Below are positions 42,981 to 52,254 of a stretch of DNA of 64,000 bases, piece after piece. The stretch comes from JBBDYG01 sp040901765 (GTDB lineage Bacteria > Planctomycetota > Planctomycetia > Pirellulales > Lacipirellulaceae), in the NCBI GenBank assembly GCA_040901765.1, contig JBBDYG010000039.1, positions 62,001-126,000 of the forward strand, written 5' to 3'. Position numbers and translations under genes: made by a program. The notes beneath the pieces are model-generated. The model did not search any database and was not told where the DNA came from. It was given only the letters and a program-made list of their open reading frames with translations. Positions within the stretch are counted from its first letter, which is position 1; each line of letters starts with the position of its first letter.

Positions 42981-43535
42981 TCAGGCGGTGGGCGTCATCA
43001 CCCGGCCATCTACTCCCACGGCCCCGTGCGACAACAGAATCTCGCGTGCCTCCTCGACCCGTCCGGTGGCCCGCACCGTAACGAGGATCCGCCCGGACCG
43101 GAACTCCTCGTCGTAATACTCAGCTTCGTCTTCTGGAACGCCGAGGCCGACTAGCGAACCGATCAAACCGCCCGCGGCAGCACCCAACGCAGCACTCGCC
43201 AACAAGCTGGCCAAGATGCCGCCGGCGATGACCGGTCCAATGGCTGGCAAGGCTCCCGCGGCGATTCCCAATGCCCACAGGCCCCCCACGCCCGCACCGA
43301 CCGCAGCGCCCGCGACGGCGCCTTCCTCGGCACCCGAGCCGTCATGGGCGGCATCGACCGTGTCGCCGGTCCGCGTCGTGGGATCGCTCCAGTCAGCGCC
43401 ACCCGTATCACTGCGCGCCACGACACCAATCTGATCGTGGCTGAATCCGGCGTCGTAGAGATCCTCCACGGCGGCATCCGCCTTCTCTTGATTGTGAAAT
43501 ACGCCCACGATCGTTGTCCGTGTATAAGTCGCCAT
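42981..43535 (-). CDS. General stress protein 17M-like (YflT) with glycine-zipper membrane region
   Basis: 184 residues. The N-terminal YflT-type domain reads TTIVGVFHNQEKADAAVEDL with YDAGFSHDQIGVV. The middle is an Ala/Gly-rich hydrophobic region (EEGAVAGAAVGAGVGGLWAL; ASLLASAALGAAAGGLIGSL) resembling a glycine zipper that may insert into membrane. The C-terminus closes with RSGRILVTVRATGRVEEA. Proteins of this kind are induced by general stress; the biochemical role is unknown. It is grouped with the ferritin-like DUF892 gene. Confidence 0.85.
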   Translation of the reverse strand: MATYTRTTIVGVFHNQEKADAAVEDLYDAGFSHDQIGVVARSDTGGADWSDPTTRTGDTVDAAHDGSGAEEGAVAGAAVGAGVGGLWALGIAAGALPAIGPVIAGGILASLLASAALGAAAGGLIGSLVGLGVPEDEAEYYDEEFRSGRILVTVRATGRVEEAREILLSHGAVGVDGRVMTPTA

Positions 43536-43722
43536 CGTACAGTCTCCAAAAGTTAGGGCAGATAAGTTTTTTCCAAGTGGAAGCGTAAGAGAAGCAATTC
43601 GAGTGCCAAAGGCTCGAGGTAAAAACTGCCTACTGCCGCATTCTTACCCCGGTACGGCGTTTGCTTTTAAAGCCACTTTGATCGGTTGCCCCATCGTTCT
43701 CCAATTTTTGCCGAGGTGACTT

Positions 43723-44226
43723 ATGAAACTCGATTCCCTGGATGCATTGTTTCTTCACGAGTTACGCGACTTGCACAGCGCCGAGCGGCAGCTTGTTGCG
43801 GAGCTTCCCAAGATGGCCAAAAAGGCTACTTCGCCCGAACTCAAGGAGGCGTTCCAAACTCACTTGGAGCAGACCGAGCAGCACGTTGAGCGGCTCGACC
43901 AAATCTTTACAGACCTTGAATTGCCTCTGGGTCGGCACAAGTGCAAAGCGATGGAGGGGCTTATTGAAGAAGCCAGCGAGTTGCTTTCCGAAGACGCAAC
44001 CGATGCCGTGCGGGACGCGGGGATGATTGGCGCCGCTCAGCGCGTCGAGCACTACGAGATCGCCGGCTACGGCACGGCCCGAACGTTTGCCGAACAGCTT
44101 GGTCACACCGGTGCCGCCGAACTCTTACAGCAAACCCTTGATGAGGAAAAAGCGACCGACGAACTGCTGACCGAACTCGCGGTTTCGACGATCAACAGTG
44201 AAGCCGAAGCGAGTGCAGCAAAGTAG
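43723..44226 (+). CDS. DUF892 ferritin-like protein (YciE/YciF)
   Basis: 167 residues forming the four-helix ferritin-like bundle of the DUF892 family. Visible pieces are LFLHELRDLHSAERQLVAEL, KEAFQTHLEQTEQHVERLDQ, CKAMEGLIEEASELLS, AAQRVEHYEIAGYGTARTFA and LQQTLDEEKATDELL, with Glu/His residues spaced for a di-metal site in helices 1, 2, 4 and 5. The protein is associated with stress responses and may bind or oxidise metal. A strong terminator follows at 44387. Confidence 0.95.
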   Translation: MKLDSLDALFLHELRDLHSAERQLVAELPKMAKKATSPELKEAFQTHLEQTEQHVERLDQIFTDLELPLGRHKCKAMEGLIEEASELLSEDATDAVRDAGMIGAAQRVEHYEIAGYGTARTFAEQLGHTGAAELLQQTLDEEKATDELLTELAVSTINSEAEASAAK

Positions 44227-44278
44227 AATTGGTTAATTGCAGTTACATTGCGGCTGTGAGTCCGCAACCAACGGATTT

Positions 44279-44351
44279 AACAGGAGGAAGCAGAGCGAGC
44301 AGAGAATGGGATTGCAGGCATCTTCTCTGCTCTCTCTGCTTCCTCCTGTTT
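44279..44351. repeat. Family J inverted repeat
   Basis: AACAGGAGGAAGCAGAGCGA and GCAGAGAA pair with TTCTCTGCTCTCTCTGCTTC and CTCCTGTT with one mismatch over 28 positions. Other copies are at 28202 and 29113. Confidence 0.85.
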
Positions 44352-44386
44352 AAAATTCTTGTACGAAAAGTAGTTTTACGATTTGT

Positions 44387-44422
44387 AAACGGGGCGGGAT
44401 GAGCAATCCCGCCCTGTTTTCG
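44387..44422 (+). terminator. Intrinsic terminator after DUF892 gene
   Basis: AAACGGGGCGGGAT pairs with ATCCCGCCCTGTTT (one mismatch) around GAGCA, followed by TTCG. It is a compact GC-rich hairpin about 160 bases after the DUF892 stop. The T-run is short, so efficiency is uncertain. Confidence 0.6.
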
Positions 44423-44553
44423 TATTCAGCCCAAAACCGGACCAGACGTCCTTATCCGCCGGTTTTCATACCGCCGGTGGAGTGCGGGTTTCGCACCGGG
44501 TACACTAAAGATCTCGCAATTAAGCTTCGATCTTGTCATCCCGGGCCGAAGTT

Positions 44554-46764
44554 ATGTCCGTCAGGTCTCGTTGGCTCCAATACCTGCTGGCGGTCGTCAT
44601 CGCCGTCGTAGCGGTTGGGATACAGATCGCAATCGGAGACGAGTTTGGATACATGTATGTGTTCCAGGCGTTGCTTCTGTCGGTGCTGCTGGCGCTCATG
44701 TTTCGAGAGGCAAGCTCGCGCAGGGAAGCCGAGCGGCGGATGAAGGGCCACGAAGAGCGGCTCCACGCAGCGCTCGAGGCCGGTCGCATGGGAACCTGGG
44801 AATGGGATCTGTCCACCAACCGCGTCACCTGGTCGGCGGAACTGGAGTGCATGCACGGTCTCGAGCCCGGCGCTTTTCCCGGCACGATTGAAGGATTTCA
44901 GAACGACATCCATCCCGAAGATCGCGATCGCGTTCAGGCGCGGATTCAACAGGCAGTCGAGACGGGCCAAGACTATCGAGTCGAATATCGCATCGTCATC
45001 CCCGACGGAACGACGCGGTGGGTCGAGGCGCGCGGCAAACTAACGCGCGACGCGGCGGGCATGCCGCTTCGCATGAACGGCGTCTGCATGGACATCAGCC
45101 AGCGGAAGCGCGACGAAGAGGACTTACAGTTTCTGGCGGAGGCGAGCCGCTCGTTTTCCTCGATCCTCGACTACGAAAAAATTCTTAATAAAATCGCCGA
45201 GTTGGCAGTACCGCATTTTGCTGACGGGTGCGTGGTGTTCGTAACCGAACCATCGGGCGTGCCGCGGCAAATCGCCGTCGCTCACGTTGACCCGGCAAAA
45301 GCGGTGATCGTCCAGGAGTATGCGCGGCGGTATCCTCCGGACATGAACGCCGCAGGCGGCACGGGAAGGGTGGTCCGCACCGGGCAGTCGCAATTGGTAG
45401 AGGAAATTACCGAAGCGATGCTCAAGGCCACCATCCGGGACGCGGAACAGCTTCGCATTCTCAGTGCCCTAGAAGTCAAATCTTATATCGGCGTTCCACT
45501 GAAACTTCCGGGACACGTGTTCGGGGCCTTGTCGTTCATCGCGTCCGAATCGGGCCGGCGGTTTTCGCCGCGGGACTTGGCCGTCGCGGAGGACTTGGCA
45601 CGCCGCGCGGCCAAGGCCATCGAGAACGTCCGTCTGTATGCTCGGCTACGGGAGGAACACCGCCGCAAGGACGAGTTTCTCGCCATGCTCGCCCACGAGC
45701 TACGCAATCCGCTGGCACCCATCCGTAGCGGCCTCGAGCTATTGGCCCTGAGCGGGATCGAGCACGAAACGATCCCGTTGATGCGCGAGCAGACTACGCA
45801 TCTGGTACGGCTGGTGGACGACCTGCTCGACGTGTCGCGAATCATGCAAGGCAAGATCCGACTTGTGCAGAAGGCGGTCGAAATGCGAGAGTTGGTTGAG
45901 CACACGGTCGCGGCATCTCAGGCGTTGGTGGTAGAACGAGGCCAGCACGTACAGCTTTCGCTTCCTGAACAGCCGGTGTGGGTGCGGGGTGACCGCGTGC
46001 GAATAGCGCAGTGCCTCACGAACCTGTTGCGGAATGCGGTCAAGTACACGGAAGAGGGCGGGCGAATTTGGGTCACGCTGGGCGTCGAAGGCGACCAAAT
46101 CGAACTCGCGGTGCAGGACGATGGCATCGGCATCGAGCCTGACTTGCTGCCCCACATTTTCGACCTCTTCATCCAGGCCGATCGTTCCTTGGAGCGATCC
46201 AAGGGTGGAATGGGGATCGGCCTCACGCTCGTTCGCAGCCTTGTCGAAGCCCACGGCGGCACCATCACCGTCCGCAGCGACGGGCTTGGGCAGGGAAGCG
46301 AATTTGTCATGCGGCTGCCGGTCGGCCAACCGGAAGCGGAACGCGATGCCCCCGGTTCAAGCGCCGAAGCCGTGCCGCCTCGCCGCGTATTGGTCGTGGA
46401 CGATAACACAGCCGCGGCGCGAATTCTGGGGCTGCTGTTAACGACCGCGGGGGGGCACGAGATCGAGTATGCGTATGACGGCCCATCCGCGCTCGAGGCG
46501 GCACACAAGCTTCAGCCGGAGATCATACTGCTCGACATCGGCCTGCCCGGCATGAACGGTTACGATGTGGTGCGAGAACTGCGCACGAGCGGCAAATTCG
46601 GCGACGCCTTGATTGTAGCGCTCACGGGCTACGGCACCGAGGAAGATCGGCTTCGCTCCCTCGAAGCGGGCTTTGACGAGCACCTCGTTAAGCCGCCGTC
46701 GCTCGATATGTTGGTCGAGCTATTCAGCCACCCAAAGTTAGAACGCGTCGCCAACGAGCGATGA
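44554..46764 (+). CDS. Hybrid sensor histidine kinase (PAS-GAF-HisKA-HATPase-REC)
   Basis: 736 residues. Two N-terminal helices (LLAVVIAVVAVGIQIAIG; VFQALLLSVLLALMF) anchor it. A PAS domain follows (AALEAGRMGTWEWDLSTNRV to about 185), then GAF (SFSSILDYEKILNKIAELAV to about 360), HisKA with His381 in MLAHELRNPLAP, and HATPase_c with N box NLLRNAVKYTEEGG and DDGIGIEPDLL, KGGMGIGLTLV. A C-terminal receiver has phospho-acceptor Asp661 (ILLDIGLPGMNGYDV). ATG 44554 is preferred to TTG 44533. No DNA-binding output is attached, so it signals onward through a partner not in the window. Confidence 0.95.
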   Translation: MSVRSRWLQYLLAVVIAVVAVGIQIAIGDEFGYMYVFQALLLSVLLALMFREASSRREAERRMKGHEERLHAALEAGRMGTWEWDLSTNRVTWSAELECMHGLEPGAFPGTIEGFQNDIHPEDRDRVQARIQQAVETGQDYRVEYRIVIPDGTTRWVEARGKLTRDAAGMPLRMNGVCMDISQRKRDEEDLQFLAEASRSFSSILDYEKILNKIAELAVPHFADGCVVFVTEPSGVPRQIAVAHVDPAKAVIVQEYARRYPPDMNAAGGTGRVVRTGQSQLVEEITEAMLKATIRDAEQLRILSALEVKSYIGVPLKLPGHVFGALSFIASESGRRFSPRDLAVAEDLARRAAKAIENVRLYARLREEHRRKDEFLAMLAHELRNPLAPIRSGLELLALSGIEHETIPLMREQTTHLVRLVDDLLDVSRIMQGKIRLVQKAVEMRELVEHTVAASQALVVERGQHVQLSLPEQPVWVRGDRVRIAQCLTNLLRNAVKYTEEGGRIWVTLGVEGDQIELAVQDDGIGIEPDLLPHIFDLFIQADRSLERSKGGMGIGLTLVRSLVEAHGGTITVRSDGLGQGSEFVMRLPVGQPEAERDAPGSSAEAVPPRRVLVVDDNTAAARILGLLLTTAGGHEIEYAYDGPSALEAAHKLQPEIILLDIGLPGMNGYDVVRELRTSGKFGDALIVALTGYGTEEDRLRSLEAGFDEHLVKPPSLDMLVELFSHPKLERVANER

Positions 46765-46794
46765 TGCGCTCGCCTGCGACGCGCTCCGAAGTTA

Positions 46795-47322
46795 CTACGC
46801 CCGTCGCGAAAATGATTCGGGCAAATTCTGGGCAATGGAATCCCAGAATTTGTGGCCGAAGTTTTCCGCGTTTCGCGCGTAGCGGCGCGTCATCGATTCG
46901 GGTTCATTATCAAACATCAGCACCGACAATCCGATGCCGGCCACCACGCCCAGCCCAAATGCTGCCGCGAGGCTCATGCCCGGTCGCTCTTGGACCGTGT
47001 CGCCCACGCGGGCCTGCATCTGCTGGTAACCATGTCGCGCCTGATCTGCTACCTGTCCGGCCGTCTCGCGAGCGCTTGCCATGGTTCCGCTGACTTGCTC
47101 TTTTACGCGATTCATCTTACTACTCCCTTCATGGGAAGCGGTCTGTAAAAACTCTTGGATCGACTCGCGCTTGGCTCCAGTTTTTTGCTGGATGCGAGCG
47201 ACCAATTCTTCAACATTGCCATTAAACTGGCGCAAATCTGTCTCGGAGAACTGGGACCACTTCTGGCGAATTTTCTCGCGCATTTGGTCCCAGTTCTCTT
47301 GCAAAGTCGACGAACTAACCAT
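46795..47322 (-). CDS. CsbD-like protein with C-terminal membrane helix
   Basis: 175 residues. The N-terminal third has CsbD features (QENWDQMREKIRQKWSQFSE and DLRQFNGNVEELVARIQQKT). The middle is an amphipathic helix resembling YqjD/ElaB tails (RVKEQVSGTMASARETAGQV), followed by a membrane helix (MSLAAAFGLGVVAGIGLSVL) with the preceding RPG motif typical of DUF883. It is probably a stress-induced, ribosome- or membrane-associated protein. It fits the surrounding stress cluster. Confidence 0.85.
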   Translation of the reverse strand: MVSSSTLQENWDQMREKIRQKWSQFSETDLRQFNGNVEELVARIQQKTGAKRESIQEFLQTASHEGSSKMNRVKEQVSGTMASARETAGQVADQARHGYQQMQARVGDTVQERPGMSLAAAFGLGVVAGIGLSVLMFDNEPESMTRRYARNAENFGHKFWDSIAQNLPESFSRRA

Positions 47323-47375
47323 CGCATTCTCCTTACGCCTCGACAGGCTCTAACCACGATTCACGTCAACGCGAA

Positions 47376-47636
47376 TTAGGGCGTGGTCGTCGTCGGGGTT
47401 TCTTGGGCCTCGTCCAGTTGAGCCTCTTCAAGGTCGGCCTTTTCGTCTTCAATGTCTTGCTGACCTTCCAATTGAGCTTCGTCTACATCCTGCTTCTCTT
47501 CCATAACCTCTTCTTGGGCGTCCAATTCGGCGTCTTGAACATCGTCTTGGGCGTCTTGCACGCTCTGTTCGCAGCCCACTCCGAAGGGCAGAATCGCCAG
47601 CAAAGCGGCACCGAACGTAAAATTACGAAATCGCAT
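47376..47636 (-). CDS. Small acidic lipoprotein
   Basis: 86 residues with a lipoprotein signal peptide (FTFGAALLAILPFGVGC, lipobox GVGC) and an acidic Gln/Asp/Glu-rich tail made of short repeats (QDAQDDVQDAELDAQEEV; EEAQLDEAQETP) likely to form a coiled helix. A perfect GGAGGT ribosome site 7 bases upstream fixes ATG 47636. It resembles the small cell-envelope lipoproteins accompanying CsbD-like genes; function unknown. Confidence 0.75.
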   Translation of the reverse strand: MRFRNFTFGAALLAILPFGVGCEQSVQDAQDDVQDAELDAQEEVMEEKQDVDEAQLEGQQDIEDEKADLEEAQLDEAQETPTTTTP

Positions 47637-47857
47637 GAGAGTGACCTCCAATAAAGAAAGAAAGGTGAAGTTTCCTAAGTGTACCACACTCGTTCGAGTC
47701 GCTAGTTAAGCGTTTTCGAGTACCGGGTGGCCGTCGGAGGAACTACCTTGCAACTCCGATGCCACGTTGCGTTCCGAGGGGGCATGGGTACGCGAATTGC
47801 ATCCGCCAAAGTCGATAAAAACGGTCCTTTCAAGGCCAAATTTCGGACGGAGCAGAC

Positions 47858-48148
47858 ATGAGCAAGCAAGCCAATCATCAACGTTTTCCCCTTTGTTTCA
47901 ACGGAGGTCCGCTTGACGGTTATGTCGAAGAGACCGATACGCCGCTCGATCAAATGCCCGAAGTCCTGGGGGTCTTGGTTAGCCCGGTAATTATCGAAAT
48001 GCTGACCACCCAGCGACTCGAGCGGACGATGCCCCCCACGAGCCTGGCTTTCTACCAGCAGGGGACAGCCCAAGCACGGCAGTACACATTTGTCGGCTCG
48101 GCTTCGCCCGAGGTGATCGCGCTAAACGGTCTGAGTGCCGGCCGCTAG
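47858..48148 (+). CDS. Small protein of unknown function
   Basis: A 96-residue cytoplasmic protein. The central part reads PLCFNGGPLDGYVEETDTPL and ARQYTFVGSASPEVIAL; 'FNGGPLDG' followed by a Y..Y(T/V)F phrase is a pattern seen in small planctomycete proteins, but no function is known to me. It stands alone, before the act operon. Confidence 0.6.
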   Translation: MSKQANHQRFPLCFNGGPLDGYVEETDTPLDQMPEVLGVLVSPVIIEMLTTQRLERTMPPTSLAFYQQGTAQARQYTFVGSASPEVIALNGLSAGR

Positions 48149-48416
48149 GACCGTACGGTGGCTTCCAGTCCCTTAGCGTTTCTCGCTTCGAAGGCCGCTT
48201 TTGGGGATTCCGACCGCTAGGCGAGCAGCGTGAGCGGATTGGAACCAAGGAATCCACCGCCCATGCTACATGGCCCTTTGAGGAATTGCACAGAGCCACT
48301 TCGGCCTGCTAGCCCGGCGGCAGGGCGGACGCTATCGTGCGTAGGCGGAAACTGAGCGGGGGCGAATTGGGAAGGTGCCGGTCGCCTCGTTATCCCCTTT
48401 TGTCCGCGGGATGGTC
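48149..48416. other. 268-base leader before the act operon
   Basis: No gene is supported. It must hold the operon promoter; no convincing -35/-10 pair was found. A self-complementary stretch GCTAGGCGAGCAGCGTGAGC near 48218 is not strong enough to call. None of the repeat families is present. Confidence 0.4.
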
Positions 48417-49070
48417 ATGCCGCAGATCTTCCACCCCAGCATGAACACCATCTCGCGCGCCACCATTTTTGGCGCGGTGTTCCTGCTCGCTGGCGTGGGC
48501 TGGCTGCTGTGGCTGTATGCTCGTTCGTCGTACACCACCCAGGTCGGAGTCGTGCGCTATCAGCCGGTCGAGTTTAGCCACGAGCACCACGTGGCCGGAC
48601 TGGGGATCGACTGCCGCTATTGCCATACGTCGGTAGAGAACAGCCCCTTCGCCGGAATTCCACCGACGGCGACTTGCATGCAGTGCCATTCGCAGATTTG
48701 GGCCGACAGTCCGAAGCTCGAACCGGTGCGAGCGAGTTTCCGCACGGGGGAGTCAATCCCTTGGACCCGCGTGCATGACCTGCCCGACTACGCCTACTTT
48801 GACCACAGCATCCACGTTCAAAAAGGAGTAGGCTGCGTCTCGTGCCATGGCCGCGTGGATAAAATGCCGCTTACCTGGCGAGTGTACTCGCTCCACATGC
48901 AGTGGTGCCTCGATTGTCACCGCAATCCGGCGCCGCATATTCGACCCCGTGACGAAGTGTTTTCGATGACCTGGACGGCGCCTCGCGAAGACGCAAGCGA
49001 ATCTTCGGCCGAATTAGTGCGGCATCATCAAGTTGGCAGCGAGACCAACTGTTCCGTTTGCCACCGTTAG
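48417..49070 (+). CDS. actA: Alternative complex III subunit ActA, pentaheme cytochrome c
   Basis: Quinol:electron-acceptor oxidoreductase subunit carrying hemes. In 217 residues there is one N-terminal membrane helix (ATIFGAVFLLAGVGWLLWLY) and five CXXCH sites: CRYCH, CMQCH, CVSCH, CLDCH and CSVCH. The opening MPQIFHPSMNTISRA is typical of ActA and supports ATG 48417 rather than the ATG at 48411. It passes electrons from ActB to the oxidase or a soluble cytochrome. First gene of the act-cox operon. Confidence 0.95.
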   Translation: MPQIFHPSMNTISRATIFGAVFLLAGVGWLLWLYARSSYTTQVGVVRYQPVEFSHEHHVAGLGIDCRYCHTSVENSPFAGIPPTATCMQCHSQIWADSPKLEPVRASFRTGESIPWTRVHDLPDYAYFDHSIHVQKGVGCVSCHGRVDKMPLTWRVYSLHMQWCLDCHRNPAPHIRPRDEVFSMTWTAPREDASESSAELVRHHQVGSETNCSVCHR

Positions 49071-49083
49071 GAAGATCGTTCCC

Positions 49084-52059
49084 ATGGCCGACACCGCAAA
49101 ACCCACAAGCGAGCCGCCGCCATTCTGGCGCAGCCTGGAAGAGCGCAGCGGCAGCGAGCAAGTGTTTGTGTCGCTCGAATATGAGTTTCCGCGCGGGGCG
49201 TCGGTGTGGGACGACACCGAGCAGAACCGGCGGCAGTTTTTGCAGCTTATGGGGGGTTCGATCGCGCTTGCTGGCGCGGCGGGCTGCAATTCGGAACCCC
49301 CCGAGCACATCATGCCCTACGTCCATGCGCCGGAGGCGATGGTGGCGGGCATTCCGCTGCAATTCGCGACCGCGATGACGACGCCCGATGGCGCGCTGGG
49401 GCTGATCGTGAAAAGCAACATGGGTCGACCGACGAAAGTCGAAGGGAACCCGCTCCATCCGGCGAGCTTGGGGGCGACCGACGCGCAGGCGCAAGCTTCG
49501 ATTTTGGATTTGTATGACCCCGACCGGTCGCAGACGGTGGTGCATTTGGGCGAAATTTCGACCTGGCCCGACTTCGTGGATGGGGTGCGAAGCGCGATTG
49601 AAGAACTGCGCAGCCGCAACGGCGCGGGGCTGCACTTGCTCACGGAGCCGATCACTTCGCCCACTCTCGCCCGCCAACTGCGCGAGCTTCTCGACGTGCT
49701 GCCCGCAGCCCGCTGGCACGAGTACACGCCGCTCGGGCGGGAAAAAGCACGCGGCGGGGCGCTATGGGCCTTCGGCCAAGAGGTGCAGCCGGTTTACTCG
49801 CTCGCCGCGGCCGACGTGATTGTAACGCTCGATAGCGACTTTCTTTCCACCGGCGCGGGTGCGGCGCGGTATGCTCGCGACTTCGCGATTCGCCGCCCGC
49901 CGCAAGCAGACGGCGCCGAGCCGAATCGGCTGTATGCGATCGAGAGTAGCTTCACGCCCACCGGCGCGGCCGCAGACCACCGGTTGGCGGTGCGGCCCAG
50001 CGAAATGGCAATGCTCGGTCTGGGACTGTGCAATCGCCTCGGCGCCGAGATTCCTAGCGAAGCGATCGAAGCAAGTCACTCCCACGCGGGCTGGCTCGAC
50101 GCAGTGGCGGACGATCTGCGCGCGCACGCCGGCCGCTCCATGGTAATCGCCGGCGAGCAGCAATCCGCGGCCGTTCACGCGATGGCCCACGCGCTGAACG
50201 CGGCGCTCGGAAACGCCGGCACGACGGTGCGGTACATCGCGCCGATGGATGCGAACATTTCCGATCGGCGAGAAACTCTATCGGCGCTCGTAGAAGCGTT
50301 GAACGGTGGCGGCGTCGAACTGTTGCTTATTATGAACGGCAATCCGGTCTACAACGCGCCAGCCGAGTTGAACTTCCTCACTTCGCTGCAACGCGCCAAG
50401 CAAGCGGTTCACATCAGCCAATACAACGACGAAACCTCCGAGTGGTGCCAATGGCACGTGCCCGTGGCGCATTACCTCGAGTCGTGGGGTGACTGCCGCG
50501 CTTACGACGGCACGGCCGCGATCATCCAGCCGCTGATTGCGCCGCTGTACGGCAGCAAGACCGACCACGAAGTGCTGTCGGCACTGTTCGACGCCTCGCC
50601 GCAACAGGGCTATGACCTCGTTCGGGCAACCTGGCAGCAAGAGCGGCCCGAAGGTTTCGAGCCATTCTGGGAGCAAGTGGTGCGGGATGGCGTGATCGCC
50701 AATTCGCAGGCCGAAGCGGTCACTCCGCAGATCGTGTGGGACTCGGCCAACGCTCCTGAAGGCACTGGGGCGAACACCGGTGGCGCCGATTTGCAGATCG
50801 CCTTCCGCGGCGATCCGTCCATTCACGATGGCCGCTATGCAAACAACGGCTGGCTGCAAGAAGTGCCGAAGCCACTTACGAAGCTCACCTGGAGCAATGC
50901 CGTCATCCTCGCACCCGCAACTGCGGACGAGCTAGGCGTGAAAACTGAAGACGTGGTGCGGCTCGAATACGATGATCGGAGCGTCGAAGGCGGTGTGCTC
51001 GTGCAGCCGGGACATCCGCCGGGAACGGTCACCGTTCACTTTGGTTACGGACGAAAACGCGCGGGACGAATCGGCACCGATCTAGGCTTCGATGCCTATT
51101 CGATCTGGACGGGCGCATCGGCGGGCGGCGGAGTGAAGTTAATTCCCACCGGCGAGAAACAGTTGCTTGCGCGTACCCAGCATCATCATTTGATCGATGG
51201 CCGCAACATTGTCTACTCGGCGACCGCGGTCGAGAACCGCGAGAACCCAGCCGCCGGCTTGCCCCACGCGGTTCATCACGGTGAGGCTTCGCTGCTTCCC
51301 GAATGGGACTACGACGGCTTTGCATGGGGCATGTCGGTCGATCTGACCAAGTGCATTGGCTGCAATGCGTGCGTCGTGGCGTGTCAGGCGGAGAACAACA
51401 TTCCAATTGTCGGCGCCGAAGGGGTGGCCCGCGGCCGCGAAATGCATTGGTTGCGGATCGACAGCTACTACCTCGGCGAGCCGGATAATATGCACGTCGT
51501 GCAGCAGCCGATGATGTGCCAACATTGCGAAAAAGCTCCCTGCGAGCCGGTCTGCCCCGTCGCGGCGACAACGCATAGCGAAGAGGGCCTCAACGAAATG
51601 ACGTACAACCGCTGCGTCGGCACGCGCTACTGCTCGAATAACTGTCCGTATAAGGTCCGCAGATTCAATTTCTTCGAGTACAACGCCCAGGCGGAAACGA
51701 CGCCGGTGCTGAAGCTGCTTCACAACCCGGATGTAACCGTCCGCAGCCGCGGCGTGATGGAAAAGTGCACCTATTGCGTGCAGCGGATCAACGCGGCGCG
51801 GATCGACGCGAAGAAGCAAGCTATCGGCACCGATCAGAAGCCGCACATCGCGGACGGCAGTTTGCAAACGGCCTGCCAAACCGCCTGCCCATCGCAAGCG
51901 ATTGTTTTCGGCGACATCAACGATCCCAACAGCCGAGTCGCTCAACTGAAAAAAGAACCACGCAACTACGGCGTCCTCTCCGAACTAGGCACCCAGCCAC
52001 GAACCACGTACTCAGTTCAACTAAGAAACCCCAACCCAGCGCTAAGTCAAGGCTCTTAG
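49084..52059 (+). CDS. actB: Alternative complex III subunit ActB, iron-sulfur/molybdopterin-like
   Basis: A 991-residue fusion. A twin-arginine signal (RRQFLQLMGGSIALAGAAGC, RR at 49-50) directs export. Residues about 70-690 form a molybdopterin-oxidoreductase-like domain without cofactor in this family. The C-terminal part (from about 750) is a ferredoxin-like domain with CIGCNACVVACQ (Cys757), CQHCEKAPCEPVCPV, CVGTRYCSNNCPYKV and CTYCVQRIN with a final CQTACP, for three or four Fe-S clusters. The stop TAG is inside the first bases of a family A repeat. Confidence 0.96.
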   Translation: MADTAKPTSEPPPFWRSLEERSGSEQVFVSLEYEFPRGASVWDDTEQNRRQFLQLMGGSIALAGAAGCNSEPPEHIMPYVHAPEAMVAGIPLQFATAMTTPDGALGLIVKSNMGRPTKVEGNPLHPASLGATDAQAQASILDLYDPDRSQTVVHLGEISTWPDFVDGVRSAIEELRSRNGAGLHLLTEPITSPTLARQLRELLDVLPAARWHEYTPLGREKARGGALWAFGQEVQPVYSLAAADVIVTLDSDFLSTGAGAARYARDFAIRRPPQADGAEPNRLYAIESSFTPTGAAADHRLAVRPSEMAMLGLGLCNRLGAEIPSEAIEASHSHAGWLDAVADDLRAHAGRSMVIAGEQQSAAVHAMAHALNAALGNAGTTVRYIAPMDANISDRRETLSALVEALNGGGVELLLIMNGNPVYNAPAELNFLTSLQRAKQAVHISQYNDETSEWCQWHVPVAHYLESWGDCRAYDGTAAIIQPLIAPLYGSKTDHEVLSALFDASPQQGYDLVRATWQQERPEGFEPFWEQVVRDGVIANSQAEAVTPQIVWDSANAPEGTGANTGGADLQIAFRGDPSIHDGRYANNGWLQEVPKPLTKLTWSNAVILAPATADELGVKTEDVVRLEYDDRSVEGGVLVQPGHPPGTVTVHFGYGRKRAGRIGTDLGFDAYSIWTGASAGGGVKLIPTGEKQLLARTQHHHLIDGRNIVYSATAVENRENPAAGLPHAVHHGEASLLPEWDYDGFAWGMSVDLTKCIGCNACVVACQAENNIPIVGAEGVARGREMHWLRIDSYYLGEPDNMHVVQQPMMCQHCEKAPCEPVCPVAATTHSEEGLNEMTYNRCVGTRYCSNNCPYKVRRFNFFEYNAQAETTPVLKLLHNPDVTVRSRGVMEKCTYCVQRINAARIDAKKQAIGTDQKPHIADGSLQTACQTACPSQAIVFGDINDPNSRVAQLKKEPRNYGVLSELGTQPRTTYSVQLRNPNPALSQGS

Positions 52060-52239
52060 CCACGGATGAAACACGGATTGAACACGAATGGGAGAAGAAT
52101 CGCTGATGAACGCTGATAGACGCTAATATCGAAGACCGTTATTTTCTTGATCATTCCATTAGCGACCATTAGCGTTCATCAGCGGTTCCTTCCTTCCTTC
52201 TCTTCATCCGTGTTCAATCCGTGTTTCCTCCGTGGCTAA
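52056..52239. repeat. Family A nested inverted repeat between actB and actC
   Basis: The outer arm TAGCCACGGATGAAACACGG starts with the actB stop codon and pairs with CCGTGTTTCCTCCGTGGCTA. Inner arms are CGCTGATGAACGCTGATAGA and CATTAGCGTTCATCAGCGGT. It fills the 195-base gap. Confidence 0.9.
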
Positions 52240-52254
52240 AGAATCTTCCCAATT

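Noticed and set aside
48149..48416. Small RNA or riboswitch before actA
   Set aside because: Only weak self-complementarity is present and no known riboswitch motif could be recognised.
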